33,008 nucleotides of DNA from positions 1 to 33,008 of the forward strand of contig JARGFJ010000028.1 of NCBI GenBank assembly GCA_029210875.1, given 5' to 3'. Positions 9,389-19,826 of this stretch are shown here, in pieces; the first letter of the stretch is position 1; each line of letters starts with the position of its first letter. Made by a program: the position numbers and the translations under genes. The notes beneath the pieces are model-generated. The model worked only from the letters and a program-made list of their open reading frames with translations. It had not been told where the DNA came from and did not search any database. This DNA is from Gammaproteobacteria bacterium (lineage in GTDB: Bacteria > Pseudomonadota > Gammaproteobacteria > Nitrosococcales > Methylophagaceae).

Positions 9389-11560
9389 ATGGTTTTAAAA
9401 AACAAATTATCTGAAGATCTTGTCAAAATCATCGAAGCTCGCCACCACGATCCATTCTATGTATTAGGCGCTCACCAAAATGGTGACCAGACTACAGTGA
9501 CTGTTTTTTTAACTGATACACAACACGCCTGGCTGGAAAGCGATCTCAAGTTAACTCGAATTCAAGGTACAGATTTATTTCAATGGACAGGTATGAGCCA
9601 TCAACTCCCTCCTCATTACTCAGTTCATCGTGTTGCAGGCAATGGTAGTACCTTTAGCAAACATGATCCCTACAGTTTCTTACCCCAAATTTCAGAGTTC
9701 GATCTGCATTTATTTTCTGAAGGTAAGCATTGGCATGCCTATCGTATCTTGGGCGCACACCAACATGAAGTTGATGGTATTTCTGGAATATTATTTGCTA
9801 CATGGGCACCAAGCGCGCAAAGAGTAAGTGTTATTGGTGAGTTTAACCAGTGGGATGGGCGTTGCCATCCGATGCGTGTGAGAGGTGATAACGGTGTATG
9901 GGAATTATTTATTCCAGGCCTAAGCACTGGCGAATTATATAAATTCGAGATCAAAAATCAGCATGATGGTTCACTCCATTCAAAAATGGATCCTTATGCG
10001 CAACAAGCTGAATTACGACCAGGAACGGCATCAATAATTGCTCATACCAGTCAACATCAGTGGCAAGACAAAGACTGGATGGCCAAACGTGAAAAAGCAG
10101 ATTGGTTACATCAGGCACAGTCTGTATATGAAGTGCATATGGGATCATGGAAACGGAACTCGTCAGGGGATTTTCTAAACTACAGAGAATTAGCGCAAGA
10201 ACTTATCCCTTATGTTAAAGAATTAGGATTTACCCATATTGAATTGTTACCCATCACAGAACATCCTTTAGATATTTCCTGGGGTTATCAAACAACGGGG
10301 TATTTTGCGCCAACTAGCCGTTTTGGCTCACCAGATGATTTACGTTATTTCATTGATCAATGCCACCAGAACGACATTGGTATTATCCTTGATTGGGTTC
10401 CAGGTCATTTCCCTAAAGATGCTCATGGACTGGCTCGTTTTGATGGTAGCGCACTTTATGAACATGCTGATCCTCGTCAGGGTGAACATCAGGATTGGGG
10501 CACCTATATCTTCAATTATGGACGTAAAGAAGTCACCAACTTTTTATTATCCAGTGCATTTTATTGGCTTGAGGAATTCCATATCGATGGGTTACGTGTA
10601 GATGCCGTAGCGTCAATGTTATACTTGGACTATTCGCGCGAAGAAGGCCAGTGGATCCCTAATCAATATGGTGGTAGAGAAAATCTTGAAGTAATAGACT
10701 TTTTGAAACATTTAAACTCGGTTTTACACCATGAACACCCAGGTTGTTTGGTTACAGCTGAAGAATCAACGTCCTACCCGATGGTGTCTCGTCCAGCCCA
10801 TATGGGCGGTTTAGGCTTCTCAATGAAATGGAATATGGGTTGGATGCACGATATTTTGCAATATATGCAACAAGACGCTATCCACCGCCGTTACCATCAT
10901 GATTCACTGACTTTTGGTTTGCTCTATGCCTTTACCGAAAACTTTGTATTGCCGTTTTCACATGATGAAGTTGTGCATGGCAAAGGCTCAATGCTCAATA
11001 AAATGCCAGGTGATGAATGGCAACGATTTGCTAATTTACGGCTGCTTTATACATTTATGTTTACCTATCCAGGTAAAAAGCTCCTGTTTATGGGCTTGGA
11101 ATTTGGGCAAGGTACCGAATGGAACTGTGAAAGACAATTAGACTGGTATGTACTGGATTATCCTCTTCATCAAGGTATGAAGTCATTAGTAAGTGATTTA
11201 AATAGTCTCTATACATCAACTCCTGCATTGTATCGCCACGAATTTGATCCTCAAGGTTTTGAATGGCTCGATTGTAATGACCGTGAGCATTCAATCCTCA
11301 GTTACATCAGAAAGAATGAAGATGAGTATGTGATTTGTATTTTCAATTTCACGCCAGTCCCACGTGAAAACTACCGTGTTGGTGTTCCTGAAGGTTGTTC
11401 TTACAAAATTATTATGAATTCTGATTCTGAATTTTATCGTGGTAGTAATTTCAGCAAACAAATGTCGGTTGATGCTGAAGCAACACCATGGTCAGATAGA
11501 CCATACTCTATAAGAATCGATCTGCCACCGTTATCGGGCATTGTGTTACAAAAAGCCTAA
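9389..11560 (+). CDS. glgB: 1,4-alpha-glucan branching enzyme (GH13)
   Basis: Introduces alpha-1,6 branches into glycogen. The protein has an N1 domain (about residues 1-110), a CBM48 domain (about 120-220), a GH13 barrel, and a C-terminal beta domain. The catalytic residues fall at D405 ([11 protein letters not shown]), E458 (VTAEEST) and D526 (FSHDEV), the same numbers as in E. coli GlgB, so the enzyme is collinear and complete. It is transcribed away from glgC and ends at a hairpin shared with ppk2. There is no glgA or glgX beside it. Confidence 0.97.
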   Translation: MVLKNKLSEDLVKIIEARHHDPFYVLGAHQNGDQTTVTVFLTDTQHAWLESDLKLTRIQGTDLFQWTGMSHQLPPHYSVHRVAGNGSTFSKHDPYSFLPQISEFDLHLFSEGKHWHAYRILGAHQHEVDGISGILFATWAPSAQRVSVIGEFNQWDGRCHPMRVRGDNGVWELFIPGLSTGELYKFEIKNQHDGSLHSKMDPYAQQAELRPGTASIIAHTSQHQWQDKDWMAKREKADWLHQAQSVYEVHMGSWKRNSSGDFLNYRELAQELIPYVKELGFTHIELLPITEHPLDISWGYQTTGYFAPTSRFGSPDDLRYFIDQCHQNDIGIILDWVPGHFPKDAHGLARFDGSALYEHADPRQGEHQDWGTYIFNYGRKEVTNFLLSSAFYWLEEFHIDGLRVDAVASMLYLDYSREEGQWIPNQYGGRENLEVIDFLKHLNSVLHHEHPGCLVTAEESTSYPMVSRPAHMGGLGFSMKWNMGWMHDILQYMQQDAIHRRYHHDSLTFGLLYAFTENFVLPFSHDEVVHGKGSMLNKMPGDEWQRFANLRLLYTFMFTYPGKKLLFMGLEFGQGTEWNCERQLDWYVLDYPLHQGMKSLVSDLNSLYTSTPALYRHEFDPQGFEWLDCNDREHSILSYIRKNEDEYVICIFNFTPVPRENYRVGVPEGCSYKIIMNSDSEFYRGSNFSKQMSVDAEATPWSDRPYSIRIDLPPLSGIVLQKA

Positions 11561-11565
11561 GTAAG

Positions 11566-11602
11566 TTAATCCCTGGCTTTAAGTTATTAAGGCCTGGGAT
11601 TT
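11566..11602. terminator. terminator between convergent glgB and ppk2
   Basis: An inverted repeat (AATCCCTGGC at 11568-11577 with GCCTGGGATT at 11592-11601) has one T-T mismatch and an AT-rich loop. It begins five bases after the glgB stop and lies 12 bases beyond the ppk2 stop. It could act in both directions, but neither side has a long T run. Confidence 0.55.
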
Positions 11603-11613
11603 AACACTATTCA

Positions 11614-12546
11614 TTAACTGTCTTCATCAAGGTTAAAGGGTGCGACAGCTAAGCGTTTTTCGCCCATTTCATAAATCGTATCAGCGGAACCAACTATTAA
11701 TGGATCGGGTGAACAGGCAACCTTGTAATCTTTATTTGGATAATCTGCCTGGGTTAACACATGGCGAATAGCATTCAAACGAGCGCGCTTTTTACAATCT
11801 GATTTTACCACTCGCCAAGGTGAATCTTTGGTATCAGTATAAAAAAACATGGCTTGTTTTGCCTCAGTATAATTTTCCCACTTATCAAGTGAAGCAAGAT
11901 CTATTTCACTGATTTTCCACTGTTTAAGTGGATCGGTTTGTCTCGCATATAAACGTCTAAATTGCTCATTACGACTGATTGAGAACCAAAATTTAATTAA
12001 TTTAATACCGCTTCGACCAATCATTCGCTTTATTTCTGGTGCTTGCCGCATAAACTCAAGGTATTCCTGTGATGTACAAAAGCCCATAACACGTTCAACA
12101 CCAGCGCGGTTATACCAAGAGCGATCTAACAATACTATCTCGCCTTGTGTCGGCAAATGTTCGATATAGCGCTGAAAATACCATTGTCCGCGTTCTCTAT
12201 CGTTAGGTTTATCTAAGGCAATCACAGGCGCACCACGTGGATTTAAATGCTCAGTAAAACAGCTAATTGCACCGCCCTTGCCTGCTGCATCACGTCCTTC
12301 AAAAATAATCAGATAGCGCTGGCCTGTTTCCTTAACCCAGTGTTGAAATTTTGCCAATTCAATTTGAAGCAATTTCTTTTCTTTTTCATATTTAGCCTTT
12401 TTCATCTTTTTTTTATACGGATAATTTGCCGTTGCGAAAATGGCTTTTTTTGACGTGTTTTTTATTTCTTCAATGGGAGCAAGATAATTAGACTGTTCAT
12501 TAACAGTGAGGGAATTATGTGGTGGGTTATGGTGTGAATCAACCAT
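11614..12546 (-). CDS. ppk2: polyphosphate kinase 2 family protein
   Basis: A PPK2-type phosphotransferase that moves phosphate between polyphosphate and nucleotides, usually NDP to NTP. The Walker A-like GRDAAGKGG and Walker B-like LLDRSWYNRAG are intact, followed by a family-typical basic lid region (EQFRRLYARQTDPLKQWK). About 60 residues precede the core and contain a Lys-rich stretch (YKKKMKKAKYEKEKK). The start at 12546 is preferred because AGAGG lies six bases before that ATG. The upstream in-frame ATG at 12552 abuts the ribosome binding site. Being next to pgi and the glycogen genes suggests a storage or energy role. The nucleotide preference cannot be read from the sequence. Confidence 0.93.
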   Translation of the reverse strand: MVDSHHNPPHNSLTVNEQSNYLAPIEEIKNTSKKAIFATANYPYKKKMKKAKYEKEKKLLQIELAKFQHWVKETGQRYLIIFEGRDAAGKGGAISCFTEHLNPRGAPVIALDKPNDRERGQWYFQRYIEHLPTQGEIVLLDRSWYNRAGVERVMGFCTSQEYLEFMRQAPEIKRMIGRSGIKLIKFWFSISRNEQFRRLYARQTDPLKQWKISEIDLASLDKWENYTEAKQAMFFYTDTKDSPWRVVKSDCKKRARLNAIRHVLTQADYPNKDYKVACSPDPLIVGSADTIYEMGEKRLAVAPFNLDEDS

Positions 12547-12650
12547 TATCATCCTCTGACAAACTAAATGTAAAAAAGAAGTATAACGACTGAATTATGC
12601 TTTGGCATTAAAAGCAATGTCAGATAATTGCATTAGGACATGTTAGATAG

Positions 12651-12683
12651 TTGGGTAGTGATGTAAATCACTACCCAATTTTT
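12651..12683. terminator. perfect 12-bp hairpin between pgi and ppk2
   Basis: TTGGGTAGTGAT (12651-12662) and ATCACTACCCAA (12667-12678) form a perfect stem with a GTAA loop. The T-tract (12679-12683, TTTTT) follows the stem on the plus strand, whereas both neighbouring genes are on the minus strand. On the minus strand the stem is preceded by AAAAA and followed by CTATCTAAC, a weak U-tract. It probably ends the pgi transcript, but its best terminator polarity is antisense. Confidence 0.7.
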
Positions 12684-12703
12684 GTACGGAAATATCAAAT
12701 TGT

Positions 12704-14341
12704 CTAATTGCGTAAGGCTCTAATCATTTTAATTAAATGTGTCGTTGAACTATCATGTACTGAAATATCATCATTGCTTTGTAAATCAGGCAAGATCGCT
12801 TTAGCAAGTTGTTTGCCTAGCTCAACCCCCCATTGATCGAATGAGTTAATATTCCAAACTGTACCCTGTACAAATACTTTGTGTTCATACAAAGCAACCA
12901 GTTGTCCCAACATTTCAGGAGTCAATTTTGGAAAAATTAATGTGTTACTTGGACGATTGCCTGGGAACACTTTATGCGGCAATAAGGCTTCGAGTTTTTT
13001 GCCTTCAAAACCTTCACTAACAAGTTCAGCTCGCACTTCTTCAGCTGTTTTTCCTTTCATCAACGCTTCAGATTGTGCCAAACCATTTGCCAGTAAAATA
13101 GACTGATGATCGTATTCAGGATAGTGACTATTAACAGGTAAAACAAAATCCACAGGTATCAACTGCGTACCTTGATGAATTAGTTGAAAATAGGCATGTT
13201 GACCATTAGTGCCAGGCGTACCCCAAATAACTGGGCCCGTCTTGTAACTCAAGCGCTGCCCTTCACGGTTTGTCACTTTACCATTACTTTCCATATCCAG
13301 CTGTTGCATATGGCTTGGGAAACGGGCTAATGAATGATCATAAGGTACGATAGCATGGGTTTGAGCACTAAAGAAATTGATATACCACACGCCTAACAAG
13401 CCCATAATGACAGGCATATTTTGTTCTAATGGTTGTGTTCTGAAATGATTATCCATTTCATGACCACCATCCAGTAATCGTGCGAAATTATCAAAGCCAA
13501 CATAGAGTGCAATTGGAAGCCCGATCGCGCTCCATAGAGAATAACGACCACCTACCCAATCCCAAATTTCAAACATATTATTGGTATCAATACCAAACTC
13601 TGACACGGCTGCTGCATTAGTAGATACCGCCACGAAATGTTTAGCGACATCTTGCTGTTGTCCTGCTTTCAAGAACCATGTACGTGCTGATTGAGCATTA
13701 GTCAATGTTTCCTGGGTAGTAAATGTTTTTGATGCAACAACAAACAGTGTCGTTTCAGGATTTATTTTTTCCAAGGTTGTACTGAGATCAGTGCCATCAA
13801 CATTAGACACAAAATGCACATTGATGCCTTCAATACCATAAGGTTCAAGTGCATCACAGATCATCGCAGGTCCAAGATCTGAACCACCAATACCTATATT
13901 AACGATATCGACAATTTTTTTACCACTAAAGCCTAACCATTCACCGCTATGCACTTTGTCACTAAAGTCTTTCATTTGTGCCAGTACACGATTGACATCA
14001 AGCATCACATCTTTGCCATCAACCATGATCGGCGTATTGGATCGATTTCTTAATGCAACATGTAATACAGCGCGGTCTTCGGTATTATTAATTTCCTGCC
14101 CAGTAAACATACGTTCGATCCAATTGGGCAGTTCAACGGCTTTCGCTAAAGACAGCAATTTTTCCATCGTTTCTTCAGTCACGCGATTTTTAGAATAATC
14201 TAAAAACAAATCACCAGACTTTAGTGAGAAATGTTCAGCTCGGTCAGAATCCAACACAAACTGCTCACGCATCGACAAGTATTTTAAATCCGAATAGTGA
14301 CGAACTAATGATTGCCATTCAGGCATATTTAAAGGAGTCAT
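12704..14341 (-). CDS. pgi: glucose-6-phosphate isomerase
   Basis: Interconverts glucose-6-phosphate and fructose-6-phosphate. Family segments are present: SKTFTTQET, the signature [26 protein letters not shown], and the C-terminal [10 protein letters not shown]. The length of 545 is normal for the long bacterial type. It begins 15 bp after the hisS stop on the same strand, so it is likely read from the upstream housekeeping operon. It links that run to the glycogen and polyphosphate genes that follow. Confidence 0.97.
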   Translation of the reverse strand: MTPLNMPEWQSLVRHYSDLKYLSMREQFVLDSDRAEHFSLKSGDLFLDYSKNRVTEETMEKLLSLAKAVELPNWIERMFTGQEINNTEDRAVLHVALRNRSNTPIMVDGKDVMLDVNRVLAQMKDFSDKVHSGEWLGFSGKKIVDIVNIGIGGSDLGPAMICDALEPYGIEGINVHFVSNVDGTDLSTTLEKINPETTLFVVASKTFTTQETLTNAQSARTWFLKAGQQQDVAKHFVAVSTNAAAVSEFGIDTNNMFEIWDWVGGRYSLWSAIGLPIALYVGFDNFARLLDGGHEMDNHFRTQPLEQNMPVIMGLLGVWYINFFSAQTHAIVPYDHSLARFPSHMQQLDMESNGKVTNREGQRLSYKTGPVIWGTPGTNGQHAYFQLIHQGTQLIPVDFVLPVNSHYPEYDHQSILLANGLAQSEALMKGKTAEEVRAELVSEGFEGKKLEALLPHKVFPGNRPSNTLIFPKLTPEMLGQLVALYEHKVFVQGTVWNINSFDQWGVELGKQLAKAILPDLQSNDDISVHDSSTTHLIKMIRALRN

Positions 14342-14356
14342 AGTTTTCTTCTGTAA

Positions 14357-15613
14357 TTATTGTTGTAGATATTTAGCTAATGCGTCCCAAGCGATAGTTT
14401 CCTGTTCGCCTGTTGCCATTGTTTTCACACCAATGACTTGTTTTGTAATTTCATCTTCACCCAAAATAAGTGTCCAACGTGCGCCACTTCGATCTGCACG
14501 TTTAAATTGGTTTTTAAAACTACCACCACCACAATGGGTAATCAACTTTATATTAGGAATTTGATCGCGTAACTGTTCTGCTAATATCAAGGATTGTTTT
14601 GCTGCCAAGTCGCCTACAGCCACAAGATAAACATCAATACCATCTATTTGAGGTAAGGTATCTGTTGCTTCTAGCAAGGCAATTAAACGTTCCAAGCCAA
14701 TAGCGAAACCAATAGCCGTCGCTTCACGACCGCCCAATTGAGCAACTAAACCATCATAGCGCCCACCAGCACAAACTGTACCTTGAGAACCTAAATGCGA
14801 CGTTACCCACTCAAATACAGTTTTACCGTAATAGTCTAAACCACGTACTAATCGAGGGTTAATTTCATAATTAATACCGGCAGTATCCAAGGTATGACAT
14901 AAGGCGGTAAATTCAGTCTTTGACTCATCATCAAGATGATCAAGCAATTTAGGTGCGGCCTCATTTAATGCCTGCATTGCAGGATTTTTACTATCCAGAA
15001 TACGTAGCGGATTGCTATAAAGTCTACGTTGACTGTCTTCGTCCAATTGATCTTTGTGCGCTTCAAAGTAACTAATCAGTGTCTCTCTGTAAGCTAATCG
15101 TGCTTGTGTAGAACCCAATGAATTAATTTGAAGTGTGACGCCAGTTAAGTCTAGCTTTTTCCATAGCCGTGCTGTCATCAAAATCATTTCAGCATCGATA
15201 TCGGGCCCACTAAAACCATAAGCTTCAACCCCAATTTGATGAAATTGGCGATAACGTCCTTTTTGAGGACGTTCATGACGGAACATTGGCCCCATATACC
15301 ACAACCGTTGTGTTTGATTAAGCAAGCCATTTTGCATCGCTGCACGCACACAACCCGCAGTCCCTTCCGGACGCAAAGTCAAATTGTCACCATTGCGATC
15401 AGCAAAGGTATACATTTCTTTTTCGACAATATCGGTCACTTCTCCAATAGATCGGCAAAATAACTCCGTTTTTTCTACAATTGGAAAACGAATTTCTTGA
15501 TAACCATAGCCTGTCAGCACATCTTTTAATGTTGCTTCAACTGCCTGCCAATAGGGTGTTACATCCGGGAGAATGTCATTCATTCCCCGAATTGAACGGA
15601 TAATATCTGCCAC
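14357..15613 (-). CDS. hisS: histidyl-tRNA synthetase
   Basis: A class II synthetase that charges tRNA-His. It has the N-terminal RGMNDILP, the class II motif 2 region ([17 protein letters not shown]), the histidine-specific [15 protein letters not shown], and a motif 3 segment [13 protein letters not shown]-terminal anticodon-binding domain follows. At 418 residues it is full length. It lies two bases downstream of ispG. In E. coli relatives the next genes are yfgM-bamB-der, whereas here pgi follows. Its cognate tRNA-His is also in this window, at 32801-32877. Confidence 0.97.
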   Translation of the reverse strand: MADIIRSIRGMNDILPDVTPYWQAVEATLKDVLTGYGYQEIRFPIVEKTELFCRSIGEVTDIVEKEMYTFADRNGDNLTLRPEGTAGCVRAAMQNGLLNQTQRLWYMGPMFRHERPQKGRYRQFHQIGVEAYGFSGPDIDAEMILMTARLWKKLDLTGVTLQINSLGSTQARLAYRETLISYFEAHKDQLDEDSQRRLYSNPLRILDSKNPAMQALNEAAPKLLDHLDDESKTEFTALCHTLDTAGINYEINPRLVRGLDYYGKTVFEWVTSHLGSQGTVCAGGRYDGLVAQLGGREATAIGFAIGLERLIALLEATDTLPQIDGIDVYLVAVGDLAAKQSLILAEQLRDQIPNIKLITHCGGGSFKNQFKRADRSGARWTLILGEDEITKQVIGVKTMATGEQETIAWDALAKYLQQ

Positions 15614-15615
15614 GC

Positions 15616-16737
15616 TTAACTTATGTCCTTTATCGGAATGATAGTGTGTGATTTAGTTTGTTGCTGCCGCGCAATGCGTTGACGAATTTCCTTCTCCAAT
15701 TCATCAACTAAGGCCTCATTCTCAACTTTATGGTGAGGTTTGCCATCAACATAAAGCAAGTTTGGCTCACCACCGGTTAGACCTATTGCCGCCTCTTTCG
15801 CTTCGCCAGGCCCATTGACAACACAGCCAATAACGGCAACATCCATTGGTTCCAGGATATCTTCTAAGCGGCTCTCTAAAGCATTAACGGTGGAAATAAC
15901 ATCAAACTGCTGACGCGAACACGATGGACATGCAATCAAGTTGATGCCTTTATTACGGATACGTAAGCTTTTTAGAATATCAAATCCAACACGAATTTCT
16001 TCGACTGGATCGGCAGCCAATGACACCCGAATAGTATCGCCAATACCTTCAGATAACAGCATACCTAAACCGATAGCAGATTTAACCGAACCAGAACGTA
16101 AGCCACCGGCTTCGGTGATACCTAGATGTAAAGGCTGCTCTATTTGACTCGCTAGTTTGCGATAGGCATGGACTGTCATAAAGACATCTGATGCTTTTAG
16201 ACTTAACTTGAATTCAGGGTAATTTAAACGATCCAATATATCGATATGACGTAGTGCTGATTCCACCAGCGCATCCGCTGTTGGTTCGCCATATTTCTTT
16301 TGCAGATCTTTCTCTAATGATCCAGCATTAACGCCAACACGAATTGGAATGCCATGATCACGCGCACTATCTATAACCGCTCTAACCCTATCCTCACGAC
16401 CTATATTGCCGGGATTAATTCGTAAACAATCGACACCCAACTCAGCAACTCGCAACGCTATTTTATAATCAAAATGAATGTCCGCAACCAAGGGGATGGC
16501 AACTTGCTGTTTAATTTTACCAAATGCTTCTGCCGCATCCATTGTAGGCACAGAAACACGAACAATATCAGCACCAACATTTTGTAGTGCCTTAATTTGA
16601 GCAACAGTAGCTGCAACATCACAAGTTTCAGTATTAGTCATGCTCTGTACAGCAATAGGCGCATCGCCACCTACCGGTACATTGCCAACCATAATCTGAC
16701 GAGATTTTCTTCTAATAATCGGTGAGGAGGATGTCAT
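15616..16737 (-). CDS. ispG: 4-hydroxy-3-methylbut-2-en-1-yl diphosphate synthase
   Basis: The penultimate step of the MEP isoprenoid pathway, a [4Fe-4S] reductive enzyme turning MEcPP into HMBPP. The N-terminal TIM-barrel domain includes IAVQSMTNT. The cluster ligands are C270 and C273 ([11 protein letters not shown]) and C305 (CVVNGPGE), with Glu312 in the last motif. The length of 373 is normal for the proteobacterial short form. Its start overlaps the end of rodZ by 4 bp, indicating coupled translation. Confidence 0.97.
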   Translation of the reverse strand: MTSSSPIIRRKSRQIMVGNVPVGGDAPIAVQSMTNTETCDVAATVAQIKALQNVGADIVRVSVPTMDAAEAFGKIKQQVAIPLVADIHFDYKIALRVAELGVDCLRINPGNIGREDRVRAVIDSARDHGIPIRVGVNAGSLEKDLQKKYGEPTADALVESALRHIDILDRLNYPEFKLSLKASDVFMTVHAYRKLASQIEQPLHLGITEAGGLRSGSVKSAIGLGMLLSEGIGDTIRVSLAADPVEEIRVGFDILKSLRIRNKGINLIACPSCSRQQFDVISTVNALESRLEDILEPMDVAVIGCVVNGPGEAKEAAIGLTGGEPNLLYVDGKPHHKVENEALVDELEKEIRQRIARQQQTKSHTIIPIKDIS

Positions 16738-17348
16738 TGTAATTCTGGCTCTTTATTCAACGATTCTGTTGCTTGTTCAAAAGCAGGACTTTGCGCGACG
16801 TCTTTTTGTTTTGGGTTAGATAGCGGCTCAACAACGCTAGACGCAAAGCCACTATTATTTTGTTCTTGTAAAAATTGATTGAATGTCGATACAGCATCAC
16901 TTTTGAATGTCGATACAGCATCACTTGCAGCTGAACTAGATTGTGATCGTTGCCATTGTTGATATGCAAACCATGTAGCGACAATGACTGCAATCACTAA
17001 TAGTATCTGTAACCAGGGAAAACTGGCACGCTTTGGTTCAAACGTCCTTGAGGTTGAAGCAGAGGCATCCGTCGTTTTATAGTCAAGATTAAATGCCGCC
17101 AACATTTCATGTTCCGGTAAGCCCAGAAATTTGACATAGCTTACAAAATAACCACGCGCGTAAGGTCGACCATGGAGTGCTTCCCACTGTTCAGTTTCAA
17201 GATTGTTAATGATTTGTTGGGTTAGTCTTAATTGAGCGGCAATTTCACCAACAGTCATTTTTTTTGCTTCACGTGCCAACTTTAATTGCTCACCGACTGA
17301 TGGTGTTGGCTCTTGAATTGCTATTTCTTCGTCATGCAGATCAGACAT
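16734..17348 (-). CDS. rodZ: RodZ-like HTH membrane protein, lacking the C-terminal domain
   Basis: RodZ links MreB to the membrane and the elongation machinery. The protein has a cytoplasmic HTH domain (about residues 15-90, with [22 protein letters not shown] and [16 protein letters not shown]), a basic juxtamembrane stretch, and one transmembrane helix (about 112-128). A short Ser/Gln/Asn-rich periplasmic tail follows. At 204 residues it lacks the beta-rich DUF4115 domain of E. coli RodZ (337 residues). The tail contains an 8-residue tandem duplication ([16 protein letters not shown]). The position between pilW and ispG is the usual one, and the stop overlaps the ispG start, so this looks like a natural short form and not a broken gene. 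Confidence 0.88.
   Translation of the reverse strand: MSDLHDEEIAIQEPTPSVGEQLKLAREAKKMTVGEIAAQLRLTQQIINNLETEQWEALHGRPYARGYFVSYVKFLGLPEHEMLAAFNLDYKTTDASASTSRTFEPKRASFPWLQILLVIAVIVATWFAYQQWQRSQSSSAASDAVSTFKSDAVSTFNQFLQEQNNSGFASSVVEPLSNPKQKDVAQSPAFEQATESLNKEPELQ
16881..16928 (-). repeat. 24-bp tandem duplication inside rodZ
   Basis: Two adjacent 24-bp units (16881-16904 and 16905-16928) are identical over the first 22 bases on the plus strand. They encode SDAVSTFN and SDAVSTFK in the periplasmic linker. The unit is a multiple of three, so the frame is kept. The near-identity suggests a recent slippage or duplication event. Confidence 0.95.
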
Positions 17349-17350
17349 AA

Positions 17351-18115
17351 TTAGTATTGCCCCTTTTTAGCCTGTAGTGCCTCATCCGAATCAGGAAATC
17401 GTGATCTTAGCAATAAGATATAACTTGAAACTGCATTTTGATCATCCAGTTTATTCTCTGTTTTTATTGCTAATAATAACGCTTGTGGACTCCATTGCGA
17501 AGCCGACTGATAACGTTCGATATAGGCTCTTGCTTGCAAATAGTCTTGTTGTTGATAACTTATTTGTGCCATTTGCAATAACGATTTACTTAATGTTGGT
17601 TGTTTCTGCAAGGCTTTTCTAAAGTAGCTTTCGGCACGTTCTACATCAGGTTTACGGCTGGCACACATACCAGCGTTCTCTAAAGCAAGTGCAGCACTAT
17701 TGTATAAAGGATTTTTCACAGCATTTAAAAAGCGTTGTTCCGCTTCATCATAGCGTTGTTGCTGGCATAAAAACACACCAAAATTATTTTGTGCTTCAGA
17801 ATAATCTGGCGCGCGATTAACAGCTTCTTTAAAATGTTTTTCGGCTTTATTATTTTCACCTAATCGCTGATAAAGTAAAGCAATTGTATTATGTGCACTT
17901 GGTAAATTGGGATCTTGCTGCAAGGCTTTTTGCAATTTTTGTAATGCGATTTCATAGTCACCGCGTTGAAGATAGTTTAAACCAAGACGCATGTTAATTT
18001 CAGCAGCCTTAGGATCAGGTGCAGCATATGTAGTGGGACGTGAGCCATTAGCAACACAGCCAGCCATTATCACGGCTAATAGCATCAACAAAGTTCTGAA
18101 ACATAGCTTTTTCAT
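17351..18115 (-). CDS. pilW: type IV pilus biogenesis/stability lipoprotein PilW (PilF)
   Basis: An outer-membrane lipoprotein pilotin needed for assembly of the PilQ secretin. The signal peptide ends in a lipobox (VIMAGC, Cys20), followed by TPR repeats over about residues 38-215 ([40 protein letters not shown] and similar units). The length of 254 is normal. The start overlaps the rlmN stop by 4 bp (ATGA) and the stop lies two bases before the rodZ start, so it is embedded in one operon. No other pilus gene is in the window. Confidence 0.93.
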   Translation of the reverse strand: MKKLCFRTLLMLLAVIMAGCVANGSRPTTYAAPDPKAAEINMRLGLNYLQRGDYEIALQKLQKALQQDPNLPSAHNTIALLYQRLGENNKAEKHFKEAVNRAPDYSEAQNNFGVFLCQQQRYDEAEQRFLNAVKNPLYNSAALALENAGMCASRKPDVERAESYFRKALQKQPTLSKSLLQMAQISYQQQDYLQARAYIERYQSASQWSPQALLLAIKTENKLDDQNAVSSYILLLRSRFPDSDEALQAKKGQY

Positions 18116-19212
18116 CGTGTTAGTAATGCCTCCGCTTCTGCTATTCGTTGTGTTCGACGTGTACGATCTTGAACTTCACCGGCTAGCTGACCACAAGCTG
18201 CAACAATATCGTCACCACGTGTTTTACGTATTGTCGCAACAAAACCGGCATCGACCAATTGTTTTTTAAATCGTGCCATTACTGGCTTCGAAGAACAGCG
18301 ATAGGGGGTTTTAGGAAAGGGATTAAATGGAATTAGATTAATTTTAGTTGGTAAGTCTTTTAAGATGCGCATCAAATCACGTGCATCTTGATCTGAATCA
18401 TTAATCCCTTCTAATAATACATATTCGACAGTGATATGACGTTTTTGTTGGGCACCTGCCACATAACGTTTACAAGCCGCTAATAATTCTGAGATTGGAT
18501 ATTTGTCATTCAAAGGAATGATTTCACTACGAAGTTTATCGTTTGCAGCATGTAACGAAATAGCCAAACTAACATGGCAATCTTCACGTAATTTATCGAT
18601 CATTGGCACCATTCCGGAAGTACTCAATGTCAGTCTGCGCCATGAAATGCCATAAGCCAGATCATCACGCATCAAATTCATCGCCGCAATGACGTTGTTA
18701 TAATTAGCTAAAGGCTCACCCATGCCCATCATCACAACATTGGTAACAACGCGCTTACCTTTAGGATCTTTGCCCAGATATTCATTAGCCAACCATAATT
18801 GACCAATAATTTCGCTAGCGTCTAAATTACGGTTGAACCCTTGTTGCGCTGTTGAACAAAACGTACATGCTAATGCACAACCAACTTGTGACGATACGCA
18901 TAAGGTGCCGCGATCATCTTCTGGTATATAAACTGTTTCAATTGAGTTGCCACATGAAAGACGGATGATCCACTTACGTGTGCCATCTTTGGAAATATGT
19001 TCTTGTAATACTTCTGGCAGTGTTACGTGTGCTTTTTCTGATAATTTTTGACGTAAGTCTTTACTGAAATTTGTCATTTCAGCAAAATCCGTCACGCGAT
19101 ATTGATGCATCCATTGCATCAACTGACGCGCACGGAACGGTTTTTCACCCATGTCGGAAAAAAACGTTTCAAGACCATTAAGGTCTAATCCTAAGAGATT
19201 CGTACGCATCAT
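18112..19212 (-). CDS. rlmN: 23S rRNA (adenine2503-C2)/tRNA-A37 methyltransferase RlmN
   Basis: A radical SAM enzyme that methylates C2 of A2503 in 23S rRNA and A37 in some tRNAs. The radical SAM cluster motif is CALACTFC (C112, C116, C119). The second catalytic cysteine is C340 (DDIVAACGQ). The length of 366 is normal. It sits 24 bp downstream of ndk as in most gammaproteobacteria. Two adjacent ATG codons begin the frame, and either could be used. Confidence 0.96.
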   Translation of the reverse strand: MMRTNLLGLDLNGLETFFSDMGEKPFRARQLMQWMHQYRVTDFAEMTNFSKDLRQKLSEKAHVTLPEVLQEHISKDGTRKWIIRLSCGNSIETVYIPEDDRGTLCVSSQVGCALACTFCSTAQQGFNRNLDASEIIGQLWLANEYLGKDPKGKRVVTNVVMMGMGEPLANYNNVIAAMNLMRDDLAYGISWRRLTLSTSGMVPMIDKLREDCHVSLAISLHAANDKLRSEIIPLNDKYPISELLAACKRYVAGAQQKRHITVEYVLLEGINDSDQDARDLMRILKDLPTKINLIPFNPFPKTPYRCSSKPVMARFKKQLVDAGFVATIRKTRGDDIVAACGQLAGEVQDRTRRTQRIAEAEALLTR

Positions 19213-19236
19213 AGTGTCAGTTAATTGTTCGGATAT

Positions 19237-19668
19237 TTATCGAGTGCGAGCACACACTTGATCTTCAGTGAAGAAGTACGCGATTTCACGTGCAGCACTT
19301 TCTACCGAATCAGAACCGTGAACAGCATTTTCGTCAATGCTTTGTGCAAAATCAGCGCGAATTGTGCCCACATCGGCATCAGCAGGATTAGTTGCGCCCA
19401 TTAAATCACGATTTTTTAATACTGCACCTTCGCCTTCTAACACTTGAACCATCACTGGACCAGATGTCATAAAACTAACAAGCGCACCAAAGAAAGGACG
19501 TTCCTTATGCTCTGCATAAAAACCTTCGGCTTGTGCTTGTGTTAAATGAATCATGCGCGCAGCAACAATTTGTAGACCTGCTTTTTCAAAGCGAGAATAA
19601 ATATCACCAATTACGTTTTTTGCTACTGCATCTGGTTTAATGATTGAAATTGTGCGTTCAATTGCCAT
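19237..19668 (-). CDS. ndk: nucleoside diphosphate kinase
   Basis: Balances NTP pools by phosphate transfer through a phosphohistidine. The active-site segment NAVHGSDS places the catalytic His at residue 117, and the N-terminal [13 protein letters not shown] is typical. At 143 residues it is full length. An AAGGA ribosome binding site precedes the ATG. It is the first gene of the minus-strand run ndk-rlmN-pilW-rodZ-ispG-hisS-pgi and is divergent from nadK across 154 bp. Confidence 0.98.
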   Translation of the reverse strand: MAIERTISIIKPDAVAKNVIGDIYSRFEKAGLQIVAARMIHLTQAQAEGFYAEHKERPFFGALVSFMTSGPVMVQVLEGEGAVLKNRDLMGATNPADADVGTIRADFAQSIDENAVHGSDSVESAAREIAYFFTEDQVCARTR

Positions 19669-19784
19669 TATTGTTCCTTAGTTGAAAAGTTGAGTTAAAC
19701 TCATCCATTTTAGCATCTTATGGCTGTAGTGATAGCACTACGATAGAATTAATATTCATACCCTAACTACGTGAGTTATAAATC

Positions 19785-19826
19785 ATGGCTAGATTGACTT
19801 TAAATCGCAGGTTCAATAGACGATGA
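19785..19826 (+). CDS. possible 13-residue leader peptide before nadK
   Basis: An ATG at 19785, preceded by GTGAG ten bases upstream, opens a frame encoding MARLTLNRRFNRR. Its TGA overlaps the nadK ATG (ATGA), and the nadK ribosome binding site (AGG) is inside it, so translational coupling is possible. It is short and Arg-rich, and could be chance. Confidence 0.25.
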   Translation: MARLTLNRRFNRR

